A stretch of 64,000 nucleotides of DNA, taken from contig NZ_JAGGRL010000009.1 of the NCBI RefSeq assembly GCF_018612915.1, positions 62,001-126,000 on the forward strand, in the 5' to 3' direction. The notes beneath the pieces are model-generated. The model was not told the origin of the DNA. It was given only the letters and a program-made list of their open reading frames with translations, and did no database searches. Below, piece by piece: positions 53,332-62,042 of the stretch (within the stretch, counting starts at the first letter, position 1; each line of letters starts with the position of its first letter). Both the position numbers and the translations under genes were made by a program. The DNA is from Stenotrophomonas sp. ISL-67. GTDB taxonomy: Bacteria > Pseudomonadota > Gammaproteobacteria > Xanthomonadales > Xanthomonadaceae.

Positions 53332-54276
53332 TCAGCGCTGGAGCACGATGTGGCTGTAGCTTGGATCGGTGTAGCTTTCGCGGATCGCCGCTTCGAACGG
53401 GGTCTGGCGAACGCCGAAGACGGTCTCGGTATCGACGCCCTTGAAGTCATCGCCTGCGCTGAGCGCCTTCAGTTGATCGGCTGTGAATGGCGGCTTGTTG
53501 CTGAAAAGCGAATATGTGCGGAGCAGGAAGGCGAAGAAGCCGATGGGGATGTGGATGATCAGCGTCCTCAAGTTCTTGACCCGCTTGATGGTGCGAATGA
53601 TGTCTACGTAGTCCACCCGGGTGTCACCGACGATGTCGAATACCTGGCCATCAGGCTCGGTCTCAATGCACTTGGCGATACAGCGGCAAAAGTCGCGTTC
53701 GTACAGCGGCTGCCGCATGAAGCGGCCATCACCGGGAATCGGGAACACGGGAGTGCGCGCCATGAAGCGCGACAGCCAGCCCAGGTGCTTCGGGTCGAAC
53801 CAGCCGAACATCAGCGTGGGCCGAAGGACGCAATGGGGCTGGCCGCTGGCGACCACCATCGCTTCCTGATCTCGTTTGGTACTGGTGTAATCGTCCTTGG
53901 CCATGGAGTTCACGACCGATGAACTGATATGCACCATGTAAGGTACGTTGGCGGCCCTGCATGCCGCCAGCACGCGTTCGGTGGCGGTGATGTTGTTGCG
54001 CACGAACAGGTCGCTGGTCTTGCCCGTGATCTGCGCATGCAGCTGTACTACCAGGCGCGCGTCTTCGAAGGCACGGGTCCATTCGCCCGGTTCAGCGAGA
54101 TCGGCGAGGATCGTCTTCACGTCCGGGTGCAGCTTGCGCAGGATCTTCAGATTGTGCTCGTGCTTGTCGATGGCCACGAGCTGGGTGTAACCCTGCTGCT
54201 TCATCTCGACGATGAGGTTCTGCCCCACCAAGCCCGCGGCGCCCGTCAGGACGATCTTGTCATTCTTCTGTGCCAT
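53332..54276 (-). CDS. NAD-dependent sugar epimerase/dehydratase family protein
   Basis: 314 residues. Extended SDR fold: KIVLTGAAGLVGQNLIVEM (NAD loop), LVVQLHAQITGK, HISSSVVNSMAKDDYTSTKR. The usual YxxxK is seen as YTSTK. It should act on a nucleotide or lipid-linked sugar of the locus. Start at MAQKNDKIVL (54276) was chosen because the Rossmann motif follows at once. Same strand and spacing as its neighbours, so one operon. Confidence 0.82.
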   Translation of the reverse strand: MAQKNDKIVLTGAAGLVGQNLIVEMKQQGYTQLVAIDKHEHNLKILRKLHPDVKTILADLAEPGEWTRAFEDARLVVQLHAQITGKTSDLFVRNNITATERVLAACRAANVPYMVHISSSVVNSMAKDDYTSTKRDQEAMVVASGQPHCVLRPTLMFGWFDPKHLGWLSRFMARTPVFPIPGDGRFMRQPLYERDFCRCIAKCIETEPDGQVFDIVGDTRVDYVDIIRTIKRVKNLRTLIIHIPIGFFAFLLRTYSLFSNKPPFTADQLKALSAGDDFKGVDTETVFGVRQTPFEAAIRESYTDPSYSHIVLQR

Positions 54277-54305
54277 GGACGAACTCGGGTACCTGTATGG
54301 AAGGA

Positions 54306-54977
54306 TCAGCCTGGCTTGTAGGCGACAACCAGGGCCTGCTTGCCCAGGATGTGCCACGCCAGCGGGATACGGAGGTAAAGGGAAACCAGCCACGGCGCCT
54401 GCGGCAAGCGGCTCTTGGTGGTGTAGGGCAGGAAGCGGGGAATGACTACGCGCGGCTCCAGGCCTGCCATCAGCACACCTTCCACCAGGCTCCGATCACT
54501 CAGCGCCGTATGGTGGTCGAAGTAGTCCCAGTACTCGTCATACAGAAAGCGGATGTTCGGTTGCAGGATGATTGCGCGGCCGCCAGGCTTGAGCATGCGG
54601 GCAGTTTCGCGCAGTGTCTGCAGCACCAGGTCTTTGCTCGGCAGGTGTTCCAGGAAGTTGCTCATGAATACGGCATCGACGCTGCTGCTCGCAATGGAGC
54701 TGACTGCCGTGCACGATTCGTTAATGATCTCGATGCCGCCTGCAGCGAACCTGCGAACGTCGGGATTCAAATCCACTGCTATCTTCCGGCCGGCAGGGAT
54801 GTTGTTGATGAACTCGCAGTAGCCCGCGCCAATGTCCACGACGGCGTCACTGGCGCCGACAAAACGGTTGAAGTACTGAGTACACAAGACGCGCCAGATG
54901 CGGTTCTTGTTTGCGAGTTCTTCTTTCGGAAAACGGTTTTGATAAAGAACGTCAAGATCGTGGTCGATATCAGGCAT
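54306..54977 (-). CDS. Class I SAM-dependent methyltransferase
   Basis: 223 residues. SAM-binding loop AVVDIGAGYCEFINNI (about 46-61), acidic DLNPDVRRF and the post-I motif VDAVFMSNFLEHLPSKD; LKPGGRAIILQPNIRFLYDE continues the Methyltransf_11 pattern. Probably methylates a sugar or lipid-linked intermediate of the locus. It has no coiled coil, in contrast to the methyltransferase at 41775. Confidence 0.83.
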   Translation of the reverse strand: MPDIDHDLDVLYQNRFPKEELANKNRIWRVLCTQYFNRFVGASDAVVDIGAGYCEFINNIPAGRKIAVDLNPDVRRFAAGGIEIINESCTAVSSIASSSVDAVFMSNFLEHLPSKDLVLQTLRETARMLKPGGRAIILQPNIRFLYDEYWDYFDHHTALSDRSLVEGVLMAGLEPRVVIPRFLPYTTKSRLPQAPWLVSLYLRIPLAWHILGKQALVVAYKPG

Positions 54978-55004
54978 CGCAGACGGTCCTTTTTCTAATG
55001 AGAT

Positions 55005-55736
55005 TCAAAGGGAGATACGGCGGAAAACGAACTCTGGAATGTTCTTGATGACCATCATGATCGCCCACCAGAAGCCGGGCAGGTAAACCACCGCACGACG
55101 GCGGTCGGAGGCGCGCACGATACCCTGTGCGACCCTGTCTGCTGACGCCCACAGAGCGCCCTTTTTGAAAGCCTGGGTCATGGGAGTATCCACGAACCCG
55201 GGCTTGATGTTCAGTACGTTGATTCCCTGCTTGCGCAGGCGCTGGCCCTGGCCGCTCAGGAATGCGGTGACCGCGGCTTTGGCGCTGCCATACAGGTAGT
55301 TGCTGGCGCGGCCACGGTCGCCGGCCACCGAGGAAATCACTGCCAGATTGCTGCCGGGTGCCAGGCGCTGGGCCAGCGCGGTGCACAGCGCAATGGTGGA
55401 GGTGCCGTTGGTGACGAATTCGCGCAGCGCCACGTCCACCGAAGCGTCACAGGCGGCCTGGTCGGGCAAGGTGCCGTGGGCAATCAGCACGGTGTCGATG
55501 CCGGTATTCGCTGCCCATGCTGCATCGAGCATGCCGGCATGGGCGGCGATGTCATTCACGTCCAGCGCGTAGGTGCCGACCTGCGGCGCGCCGCGCACGC
55601 GCAGGTCGGCGGCGATGGCCTCCAGCCGTGCCGGGTTACGCGCTACAAGGAACACTGCCGCCGAACGTGTCGCGTACAGCCGCGCCACCGATTCGGCGAT
55701 GGCGGAGGTGGCGCCGATGATGAGAATCTTCTGCAT
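55005..55736 (-). CDS. DprE2-like SDR (polyprenylphospho-2-keto-pentofuranose reductase)
   Basis: 243 residues. NAD(P) loop ILIIGATSAIAESVARLYA and active site SSVAGDRGRASNYLYGSAKA with the YxxxK catalytic pair. The same arrangement is found in mycobacterial DprE2, which reduces the 2-keto intermediate to decaprenyl-phosphoryl arabinofuranose. The gene begins two bases after the DprE1-like stop, and both follow a UbiA-type transferase, as in the mycobacterial pathway. The lipid and pentose here are inferred, not shown. Confidence 0.82.
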   Translation of the reverse strand: MQKILIIGATSAIAESVARLYATRSAAVFLVARNPARLEAIAADLRVRGAPQVGTYALDVNDIAAHAGMLDAAWAANTGIDTVLIAHGTLPDQAACDASVDVALREFVTNGTSTIALCTALAQRLAPGSNLAVISSVAGDRGRASNYLYGSAKAAVTAFLSGQGQRLRKQGINVLNIKPGFVDTPMTQAFKKGALWASADRVAQGIVRASDRRRAVVYLPGFWWAIMMVIKNIPEFVFRRISL

Positions 55737-55738
55737 GC

Positions 55739-57046
55739 TTACTCCATGACCCGGCGCCAGAAGCCGGATGAAAAACGGGGGTCGATATGGGAACTGAAGG
55801 TTTCCCAGGCGGGGAACCCCTGGCGGAACAGGGCGGCCGACATCCGCGCATCCTTGGCCGGATACACCGCGCCACCCGCCTCGCTCACGATGCTGTCCAG
55901 GCGCTCAAGCATCCTGAACACGTCAGGTCCGGTATTGGGAAAGTCCAGTGCCAGCGTGGTGCCGGGCCGCGGGAAGGACAGCATACCCCGGGCCGGTGCT
56001 TTGCCGAATTCCTTCAGGACGGCGAGGAACGAGCCGCGACCGCTCCGGGAAATTTCCTGGAGCAGCGCCGCCGTGGCATCGCGCGCCGTGCTGGGCGGCA
56101 GCACGCACTGGTGCTGGAGGAAACCGGCCGGGCCGTACATCCGGTTCCAGTCATTGATGCCGTCCAGCGGATAGAAGTAGCTTTGGTAGTGCGCGACGTG
56201 GCGCTTGCTGCGCGCCTGCTGCCGCCAGTAGTACAGGGTGTTGAACGGGCGCAGGGTGAGGCCGTTGACCATCGACACCGGCGGCACGAATGGAATGCTG
56301 CGGCGGGGCATCGCGCTCGGCGTGGCCGCTCGCGGATTGCCACGCGCGTGGTCGCCACGCAGGAAATGTCCCCGCCCGAGTTGCTTGCCACTCGCCAGGC
56401 AGTCGATCCATGCCACGGTGTATTCAAAGTCGGCCGCCGATTCACGTGACAGCGCAAAGAACACGTCCAGCGAGTCGAAGCGGATCGACTCGGTCTCGAT
56501 CCACGGACCGGGCACGCGCCGCAGTTGCAGTTCGGCCCAGGTCACCAGGCCAGTCAGGCCAAGCCCGCCGATGGTCGCGCTGAACAACCCGCTGGCATCG
56601 GTTTCATCCAGTGACACGCGCAAGCCATCGCTGCGCAGCAGTTCGAAGCAGCGCACGTGGTGACCGAAGCTGCCGGCACGGTGGTGGTTCTTGCCGTGCA
56701 CGTCATTGGCGATTGCACCGCCTACGGTGGCGTAACGGGTGCCGGGCGTTACCGGTAGGAACCAGCCCTGCGGCAGGGCGATGTCGATGATCTCGGCCAG
56801 GGTCACCCCCGCCTCGCAGCGGACCACGCCGGTGGCCGGGTCGAACGCGATGAATCGGTCGAGCGCACGGCTCATCAGCAGGGCGCCGCCCGGGTTGAGG
56901 CAGCTGTCGCCATAACTGCGACCGTTGCCGTGCGGCAGCAGGGATTCTTCGGTCACAGGTAGCGCGGCGGCCCGGTCGCTGACCGGTAGCAGGCGTTGGG
57001 CTACCCGTGGGTAGCGGCCCCAGCATTGGCCGCTGCCAAGGGTCAT
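55739..57046 (-). CDS. DprE1-like FAD oxidase (polyprenylphospho-ribofuranose 2-oxidase)
   Basis: 435 residues. FAD-domain motifs LPHGNGRSYGDSCLNPGG, PVTPGTRYATVGGAIANDVH and GKNHHRAGSFGHHV are close to mycobacterial DprE1; the substrate half has GINDWNRMYGPAGFLQHQ and VLKEFGKAPARGMLSFPRPG. It should oxidise the 2-OH of a polyprenylphospho-pentofuranose, the first half of a 2-epimerisation finished by DprE2. The ATG at 57046 overlaps the stop of the UbiA-type gene (ATGA). Confidence 0.86.
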   Translation of the reverse strand: MTLGSGQCWGRYPRVAQRLLPVSDRAAALPVTEESLLPHGNGRSYGDSCLNPGGALLMSRALDRFIAFDPATGVVRCEAGVTLAEIIDIALPQGWFLPVTPGTRYATVGGAIANDVHGKNHHRAGSFGHHVRCFELLRSDGLRVSLDETDASGLFSATIGGLGLTGLVTWAELQLRRVPGPWIETESIRFDSLDVFFALSRESAADFEYTVAWIDCLASGKQLGRGHFLRGDHARGNPRAATPSAMPRRSIPFVPPVSMVNGLTLRPFNTLYYWRQQARSKRHVAHYQSYFYPLDGINDWNRMYGPAGFLQHQCVLPPSTARDATAALLQEISRSGRGSFLAVLKEFGKAPARGMLSFPRPGTTLALDFPNTGPDVFRMLERLDSIVSEAGGAVYPAKDARMSAALFRQGFPAWETFSSHIDPRFSSGFWRRVME

Positions 57047-58461
57047 ATCGCGGCCAGCACGATCAGTATGCACAGCGCGATCACCACTTGGCTGCCACGG
57101 TCGGTGGCGGCAAAGACGATTGGGTCATCGTGCATGTTGCCGCGGTGGGCAACGATCCACATCCGACTGGTCCAGTACAGCAGCATCGGACACAGCAACC
57201 ACAGCACCTTCGGATGGCGGTATAGCTCAAAGCTCTCGGGACTGTTGATGTACAGCGCGAACACCAGCACGCCGATATAGCCAGCGGCCGCACCCAGCGA
57301 CTGCACCAGCGGCAGGTCTGCCACCGAATAGCCACGGCCCAGCGCCAGCTCCTTGCCGTTGGCCAGGGCCGAGGCCAGCTCGGTGTAGCGTTTGAGCATG
57401 GCCAGGCTAAGGAACACGAACATGGAAAATGCCAGAAGCCAGAATGAAAGTTGCGACCCTATGGCCACCGTGCCGCCAATGATGCGCACCGTATACAAGG
57501 CTGCCAGAAGCACCACGTCGATCATGACGATGCGCTTGAGCTGAAGGGAGTAGCTCAGAGTCATGACGTAGTAGCAGAGCAGCACAGCGGCAAACTCCAG
57601 GCTGCACGCCAAGGCGAGCGCGAAGCCGGCCAAGGCAATCAGCGGGGCTGCCAGCAAGCCATGCAGCAACGGCAGGGTGCCCGCGGCGAAGGGGCGCTTG
57701 CGTTTGCGCGGGTGCATGCGATCCGGGGTCAGGTCCAGGAGGTCATTGAGCAGGTAGACGCCCGATGCGCAGAGGCCGAATGCCAGGAAGGCGATGCCGG
57801 CGTCCATCAATGCTGCCGGATCCAGGAACCGGTGCGCGGTAAGCAACGGTACCAGCACCAGCAGGTTCTTCAGCCACTGGTAGATGCGCAGGGCCTTGAA
57901 CCAGGTCATCACCCCGCCATTCTGCGAGGGCAGGTGCGCCAGGACCTCGGTCTCCCGGGCGGCATCGCGGGCCAGCCGCTCTCCGTTGTTGACCACGACC
58001 GCCCCTCCGGCGCGGGCCCAGACCTGCAGGTCGACCCGGCCGTTGCCCACGTAGTCGAAACCGCGTTCGCCGAAGCGTTCAGCCAGCGCCTTGCCCTTGT
58101 TTCGGCCGGACAGGTTGGTGTGCCCATCGCTGGCGATGACCTCCTCGAACAGGCCCAGGTGGTCGGCGATTGGCTGGACCAGGAGGTGGTCCGAGGCCGT
58201 GCACAGCACACGGGGGCGTTGCCGGGTTGTGCGCAGAAGATCCAGTACCCGATCGTCATACGGCAGGGTCTCCGCCGGGAGTTGAACGCGGGAGGCAAGC
58301 TGCCGCTTGACTGCAGCCTTGCCGCCCAGCAGCCAGAACGGGATCACGAACAGATAGAACGGGTTGCGGGCCAGCAGCGACAGCAAGGACTCGTAGAGGA
58401 TGTCGCTACGCAGCAACGTACCGTCGAGATCCACGCAGAGGGCACGGGAATCAGGGCTCAA
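57043..58461 (-). CDS. HAD phosphatase - UbiA prenyltransferase fusion (polyprenyl-phosphate phosphoribosyltransferase-like)
   Basis: 472 residues from a TTG at 58461, which has CAGGAGAT at a good distance. About 1-190 is a HAD phosphatase (CVDLDGTLLRSD, CTASDH, GRVDLQVW region). About 200-472 is a UbiA-type membrane prenyltransferase: YLLNDLLDLTPDRMHPRKRK carries the NDxxDxxxD motif and YSLQLKRIVMIDVVLLAALY the second one, with RIIGG, as in mycobacterial DPPR synthase. That enzyme joins PRPP to decaprenyl phosphate; the fused HAD part could then remove the 5-phosphate. The fusion therefore combines two successive steps before DprE1/DprE2 (inference). Confidence 0.84.
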   Translation of the reverse strand: MSPDSRALCVDLDGTLLRSDILYESLLSLLARNPFYLFVIPFWLLGGKAAVKRQLASRVQLPAETLPYDDRVLDLLRTTRQRPRVLCTASDHLLVQPIADHLGLFEEVIASDGHTNLSGRNKGKALAERFGERGFDYVGNGRVDLQVWARAGGAVVVNNGERLARDAARETEVLAHLPSQNGGVMTWFKALRIYQWLKNLLVLVPLLTAHRFLDPAALMDAGIAFLAFGLCASGVYLLNDLLDLTPDRMHPRKRKRPFAAGTLPLLHGLLAAPLIALAGFALALACSLEFAAVLLCYYVMTLSYSLQLKRIVMIDVVLLAALYTVRIIGGTVAIGSQLSFWLLAFSMFVFLSLAMLKRYTELASALANGKELALGRGYSVADLPLVQSLGAAAGYIGVLVFALYINSPESFELYRHPKVLWLLCPMLLYWTSRMWIVAHRGNMHDDPIVFAATDRGSQVVIALCILIVLAAI

Positions 58462-58547
58462 GACTTGGATCTCCTGCGGCGCCAAGGCGCTCGTACGGTG
58501 GGCAAGGGAAAATCCTTGCCCGTCAGTATGGCAGGAGCAACGTGACG

Positions 58548-59591
58548 CTAGTACTCGTTGCCTCTAGTTCCGAAGACCTCAAGGCCCGCCATGGCCACCA
58601 TTCCGACGGCAATGGCGAGCCAAAGGGTCACCAGGCGTATGCCCACGGCAACGGCCAATGAAACCTCCACTGGCGCCCCCAGCGCCCCCAGCATCAGCAC
58701 GATGGCGGCCTCGGTCGTACCTACGCCCCCGGGTACGAGGGATGCCGCGCCTGCCAGCATTGCCAGCGGGTAGATGCCCAGAGCATGGCTCCACGCCAGC
58801 GGGATGCCAATTGCATGGCACAGATATGCAAAAGCGGCAGCGGTGAAGAGCCAGGCGAGCGTCCCTATCGCTGCGCCGGGAATCACTACCCTGGGACGAA
58901 GGAGGGGGCCCGCCTGGCTGACCCCATCCAGCAGAAAGTGAGCCAGTCGTCTCACGCGGCTACCGGGGAGTCGCGAGGCGATGGTATACAGCGTGGCATT
59001 GAGCGGGGGCCACCGGCCGGCCAGGAACAACAGCACCAGAAAGCCCAGCACTGCGAAGGCAAGGGGAACAAAGGCGGGTACCAGCCAGGCTGCGCCGAGC
59101 CCGAGCAGGGTCAGCACGACCAGATCCAGGCCCCGCTCGTAGATAAACGTGGTAAGCACCACCGTCGGAGGGACCGCCATTCTGCCGAAGTAACGAATGC
59201 GCAGCAGTTCGCCGGCCTTTCCAGGTGAAACAGTGAACGAAAAGCCAGCCAGGTAAGCGCACAGACCAGGCGCCCATCGTATCGCAGCGAACCCCTGGGC
59301 TTTAAGCGCCATGCGCCAGCGTTGATAGCGCAGTCCGAAGCTGAGAAGGACCAACGCGGAGCACACCGCCAGCGGGCGACCGAGCTCTGCCAGCCGCATG
59401 AAGATGCCATTGCCCCTGTCGATGTAGAGAAGCAGCGCAACGTACAGCCCACAGGTAACCAGCAGAATGACGGCGGATTTCCACCGTGGTGCAGGCGCGT
59501 CACGCGTTGGGGAGGTGGCCTCTTGGATCGGGGACATTCGGTGGAAATCCGCTCTGATCAGCGTTGGCTGGTACCGAAAGTCTAACGACAT
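58548..59591 (-). CDS. LPG-synthase-type integral membrane protein (putative flippase)
   Basis: 347 residues with eight or more membrane segments and the segments SFTVSPGKAGELLRIRYF, TTFIYERGLDLVVL and LVPGGVGTTEAAIVLMLGAL. This is the lysylphosphatidylglycerol-synthase TM family (COG0392 type), which includes proteins beside glycan loci thought to move lipid-linked sugars or to act as transferase partners. The first 35 residues are not conserved-looking, so ATG 59537 may be the true start instead of 59591. It lies between the HAD-UbiA and the LtaS-like genes. Confidence 0.78.
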   Translation of the reverse strand: MSLDFRYQPTLIRADFHRMSPIQEATSPTRDAPAPRWKSAVILLVTCGLYVALLLYIDRGNGIFMRLAELGRPLAVCSALVLLSFGLRYQRWRMALKAQGFAAIRWAPGLCAYLAGFSFTVSPGKAGELLRIRYFGRMAVPPTVVLTTFIYERGLDLVVLTLLGLGAAWLVPAFVPLAFAVLGFLVLLFLAGRWPPLNATLYTIASRLPGSRVRRLAHFLLDGVSQAGPLLRPRVVIPGAAIGTLAWLFTAAAFAYLCHAIGIPLAWSHALGIYPLAMLAGAASLVPGGVGTTEAAIVLMLGALGAPVEVSLAVAVGIRLVTLWLAIAVGMVAMAGLEVFGTRGNEY

Positions 59592-59659
59592 CCGATCCGC
59601 GGGAGCGGTTTGCGCTACCGCGGATCGCAGATTCCCCTGACGGGCCGCCCGGTCCCGTT

Positions 59660-61471
59660 CTAGCGACTATCGATGATGAGATCCATCGACTTGTAACGTT
59701 CGATGATGCGCTTGCCTTCGTCGTAATAGTCCTTCTGCGCGGCCGGAACGAGACTCTCGGAATACGAGTCGTTCCCGTCGGTCAGGATGTACTCTCCGCC
59801 GATGTTCGAGATCCGATCCAGCGAGCACGATTCGAACAAGGTGCAGCCAAGGAAAAGATTGCGCGATTTGCGCACGTCCAGCAGGCTCAGGATGGTGGGT
59901 GCAAGGTCCAGCGAATTTTTCCCGCCCACATCAATCACGCTGTGTTCTATTCCCTTCCAGTACACCAGCAGGGGAATGGTATCCACGAAGTAACCCTTCA
60001 TCCGGCCATCCGCCTTCACCACATCTGGACTGGGGTACGTGGAGTGGTCAGTGGTGAATACCAGTACCGTGTTTTCATGCAAGGGGCTGGCCATGAACCG
60101 TTGCAGGAATTTCCCTATGTCGCGGTCGTAAGTATGGAAGCGGTTCAACATCGGGTTGTCGGCGCCGGCGTACTTTGCCTCGCCATCAAGAAATGCGTGG
60201 GTCTGGAAGTTGTATGCTGCCGCAAAAAAACGCTTGTTGCCGGGCAGGCCTTCCAGCTCGGAAAGCATGGCGTCAAACAACTGCTCGTCGGTAAGGTATT
60301 TGGGTTGTTTTCCGGGGGCCGTGCGGATGTGATGGTCGTACAGGTAATCGCGTCCCAGGGTGCGGTCAAAACCCAGGGTGTCAATCATCTTGTTGATATA
60401 TTCCTGTTGGGACAGGAAGAACATGCTTTGGTAGCCCTGCGTACGCAGAATGTCGGCTACGCTGATCCGCGATATGGCGGTGATGTCATGCGAGACATCG
60501 CGTTGGCCGATGCCGGTACCTTGCTTGTTGAATCCATCAATCTCCTGGTGGCCAGAGGTCAGCTGTCCGCGAAGGCCGCGGAAGGTGGCTGCGGTGTGGT
60601 TGTAGTAGTTGGAGAAGACAAGCGACTTGGCCGCGAGCGCATCAAGGTTTGGAGTCAGCCCCGGGTGCACCCCGCCGTAAGTACCCATCCAGCGTGCCGA
60701 CATGCCCTCGGTAAAAATGACGATGACATTGGGATGTTCAGGCAGGCCTTTCTTGAGATTTTCGGGGAACTCGCTGTGGTATGTGGTGCGGCGGGAGAAG
60801 CTCTTGCGTGCCTCGATCATCTCTGCCGCACTCAACTGGGCGTGGGCGTTCATCCCCGCATAGGTGGCCACCGCGCGAAGGAAGGACGAAACCGGTGCTT
60901 CGCCACGGGCCACGACAATGCCGCGCGCCAGTGGCTGCGAGTGGATGGCTGCCGCGTAAACCCCGCCGGTGATGACAATGGCCAACAACAGAGGGCGTGC
61001 GGACCAGTTATCGTCCCCAGTCCTGCGCAGTACCGCGTTCAGGAAAGCGGCAAGAAGAAACAGCCCGATCAGCAGGTAAATGCCGTTGAACGAGATGAGG
61101 CCGGTGACTTCATTGTTCGCGAATGCGATGGGCGGGATCATGCCGCCAGATATCCAGATGGAATACAGCTGCCCGATATAAATGCAGCCGGCGGCGGCCA
61201 TTGGGACAAGTGCAATGGCCCTCATCCATGCGCGACGAGGGCGCAGGGCCAATCGCGTCATCATTTCCAGCAGCGCCAGCTCCAGGATGCAGGTTGCGGA
61301 GAACCAGGCCAAGTCCGGAACCGAATAGAACTGCCGCATCCGGATAATGACTGCCAGGGTCAGTAGTGCCGCTACCGAAGTACCCCATCCGGGCAGAAAA
61401 GCATTTGAAGCCAGGTTTTTTTTTGTCATCAGCAACCGGGAGGAGTCCAGCCGTTCCTCCAACATCTCCAT
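59660..61471 (-). CDS. LtaS/OpgB-like membrane phosphatase-superfamily enzyme
   Basis: 603 residues. Four to five membrane segments in the first 180, then a periplasmic sulfatase-type domain: metal ligand E255 in IFTEGMSARW, candidate nucleophile Thr in NHTAATFRG (T293 or T296), and D475-H476 in TTDHSTYPSP. These are the marks of LtaS, OpgB and phosphoethanolamine transferases, which move a phospholipid head group to a glycan. Here a phosphoglycerol or phosphoethanolamine addition to the surface polymer is plausible. Alternative starts exist at 61465 and 61429. Confidence 0.83.
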   Translation of the reverse strand: MEMLEERLDSSRLLMTKKNLASNAFLPGWGTSVAALLTLAVIIRMRQFYSVPDLAWFSATCILELALLEMMTRLALRPRRAWMRAIALVPMAAAGCIYIGQLYSIWISGGMIPPIAFANNEVTGLISFNGIYLLIGLFLLAAFLNAVLRRTGDDNWSARPLLLAIVITGGVYAAAIHSQPLARGIVVARGEAPVSSFLRAVATYAGMNAHAQLSAAEMIEARKSFSRRTTYHSEFPENLKKGLPEHPNVIVIFTEGMSARWMGTYGGVHPGLTPNLDALAAKSLVFSNYYNHTAATFRGLRGQLTSGHQEIDGFNKQGTGIGQRDVSHDITAISRISVADILRTQGYQSMFFLSQQEYINKMIDTLGFDRTLGRDYLYDHHIRTAPGKQPKYLTDEQLFDAMLSELEGLPGNKRFFAAAYNFQTHAFLDGEAKYAGADNPMLNRFHTYDRDIGKFLQRFMASPLHENTVLVFTTDHSTYPSPDVVKADGRMKGYFVDTIPLLVYWKGIEHSVIDVGGKNSLDLAPTILSLLDVRKSRNLFLGCTLFESCSLDRISNIGGEYILTDGNDSYSESLVPAAQKDYYDEGKRIIERYKSMDLIIDSR

Positions 61472-61603
61472 GGTTCAGTTGGGTCGTTGCGCTGGAGTCC
61501 GATCCGCCCTGTGCGGTCGGCGCGTGATGATAGTGCATCTGTCACGAAGTTGACATATACCATTGGTAATGGGAGAGATTCGTCGGCTTGTAAAGACGAT
61601 CTG

Positions 61604-61984
61604 CTAATCGGCAGACTTGAACACCAGCCGCGAGAAGATCAAATAATTCCAGGCTGCGACCATCCCCATGGTCACGAACTTTGCGGCCAGTGGATGGAAC
61701 CCGGCCGGTCCTGCCAACAGGAAAATGGCCAGGTTGCTCGCACATAGATTGATCGCTGCGACGAATCCGTACTTGGCGAGCTCGCCTCCCATAGGTCCGC
61801 TGCTGCGAAATACCCAGTGACGGTTCATCAGGAAGCTGACAACGAAGCCACAGCCGAAGCTTGAGGATTGATTGAGCAGAAGCCAGTCGCTACCCAGGAC
61901 AAGTTGCAGAACGGCAAACGCGGAATACTCAACGGCAGCCGCTGACCCGCCGGAAATCAGAAACCGCAGCACCCTCAGTTTCAT
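61604..61984 (-). CDS. GtrA-family membrane protein (copy 2)
   Basis: 126 residues, four membrane segments: LRFLISGGSAAAVEYSAFAV, FGCGFVVSFLMNRHWVFR, VAAINLCASNLAIFLLAG, MVAAWNYLIFSRLVFK. Start at MKLRVLRFLIS (61984). It is the first gene of the minus-strand arm and could flip the lipid-linked pentose made by the downstream HAD-UbiA/DprE genes; mycobacteria also have a GtrA-like protein in that pathway. It differs clearly from copy 1 in sequence. Confidence 0.87.
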   Translation of the reverse strand: MKLRVLRFLISGGSAAAVEYSAFAVLQLVLGSDWLLLNQSSSFGCGFVVSFLMNRHWVFRSSGPMGGELAKYGFVAAINLCASNLAIFLLAGPAGFHPLAAKFVTMGMVAAWNYLIFSRLVFKSAD

Positions 61985-62042
61985 GTCGGCTCCGGTAATG
62001 CCAGGGTGCCGCAACGGCACCCTGGCATCCCAACGATGGATA

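Noticed and set aside
39780..62000. Wzx/Wzy-dependent O-antigen cluster
   Set aside because: No Wzx or Wzy protein is recognised, whereas a clear Wzm/Wzt pair is present.
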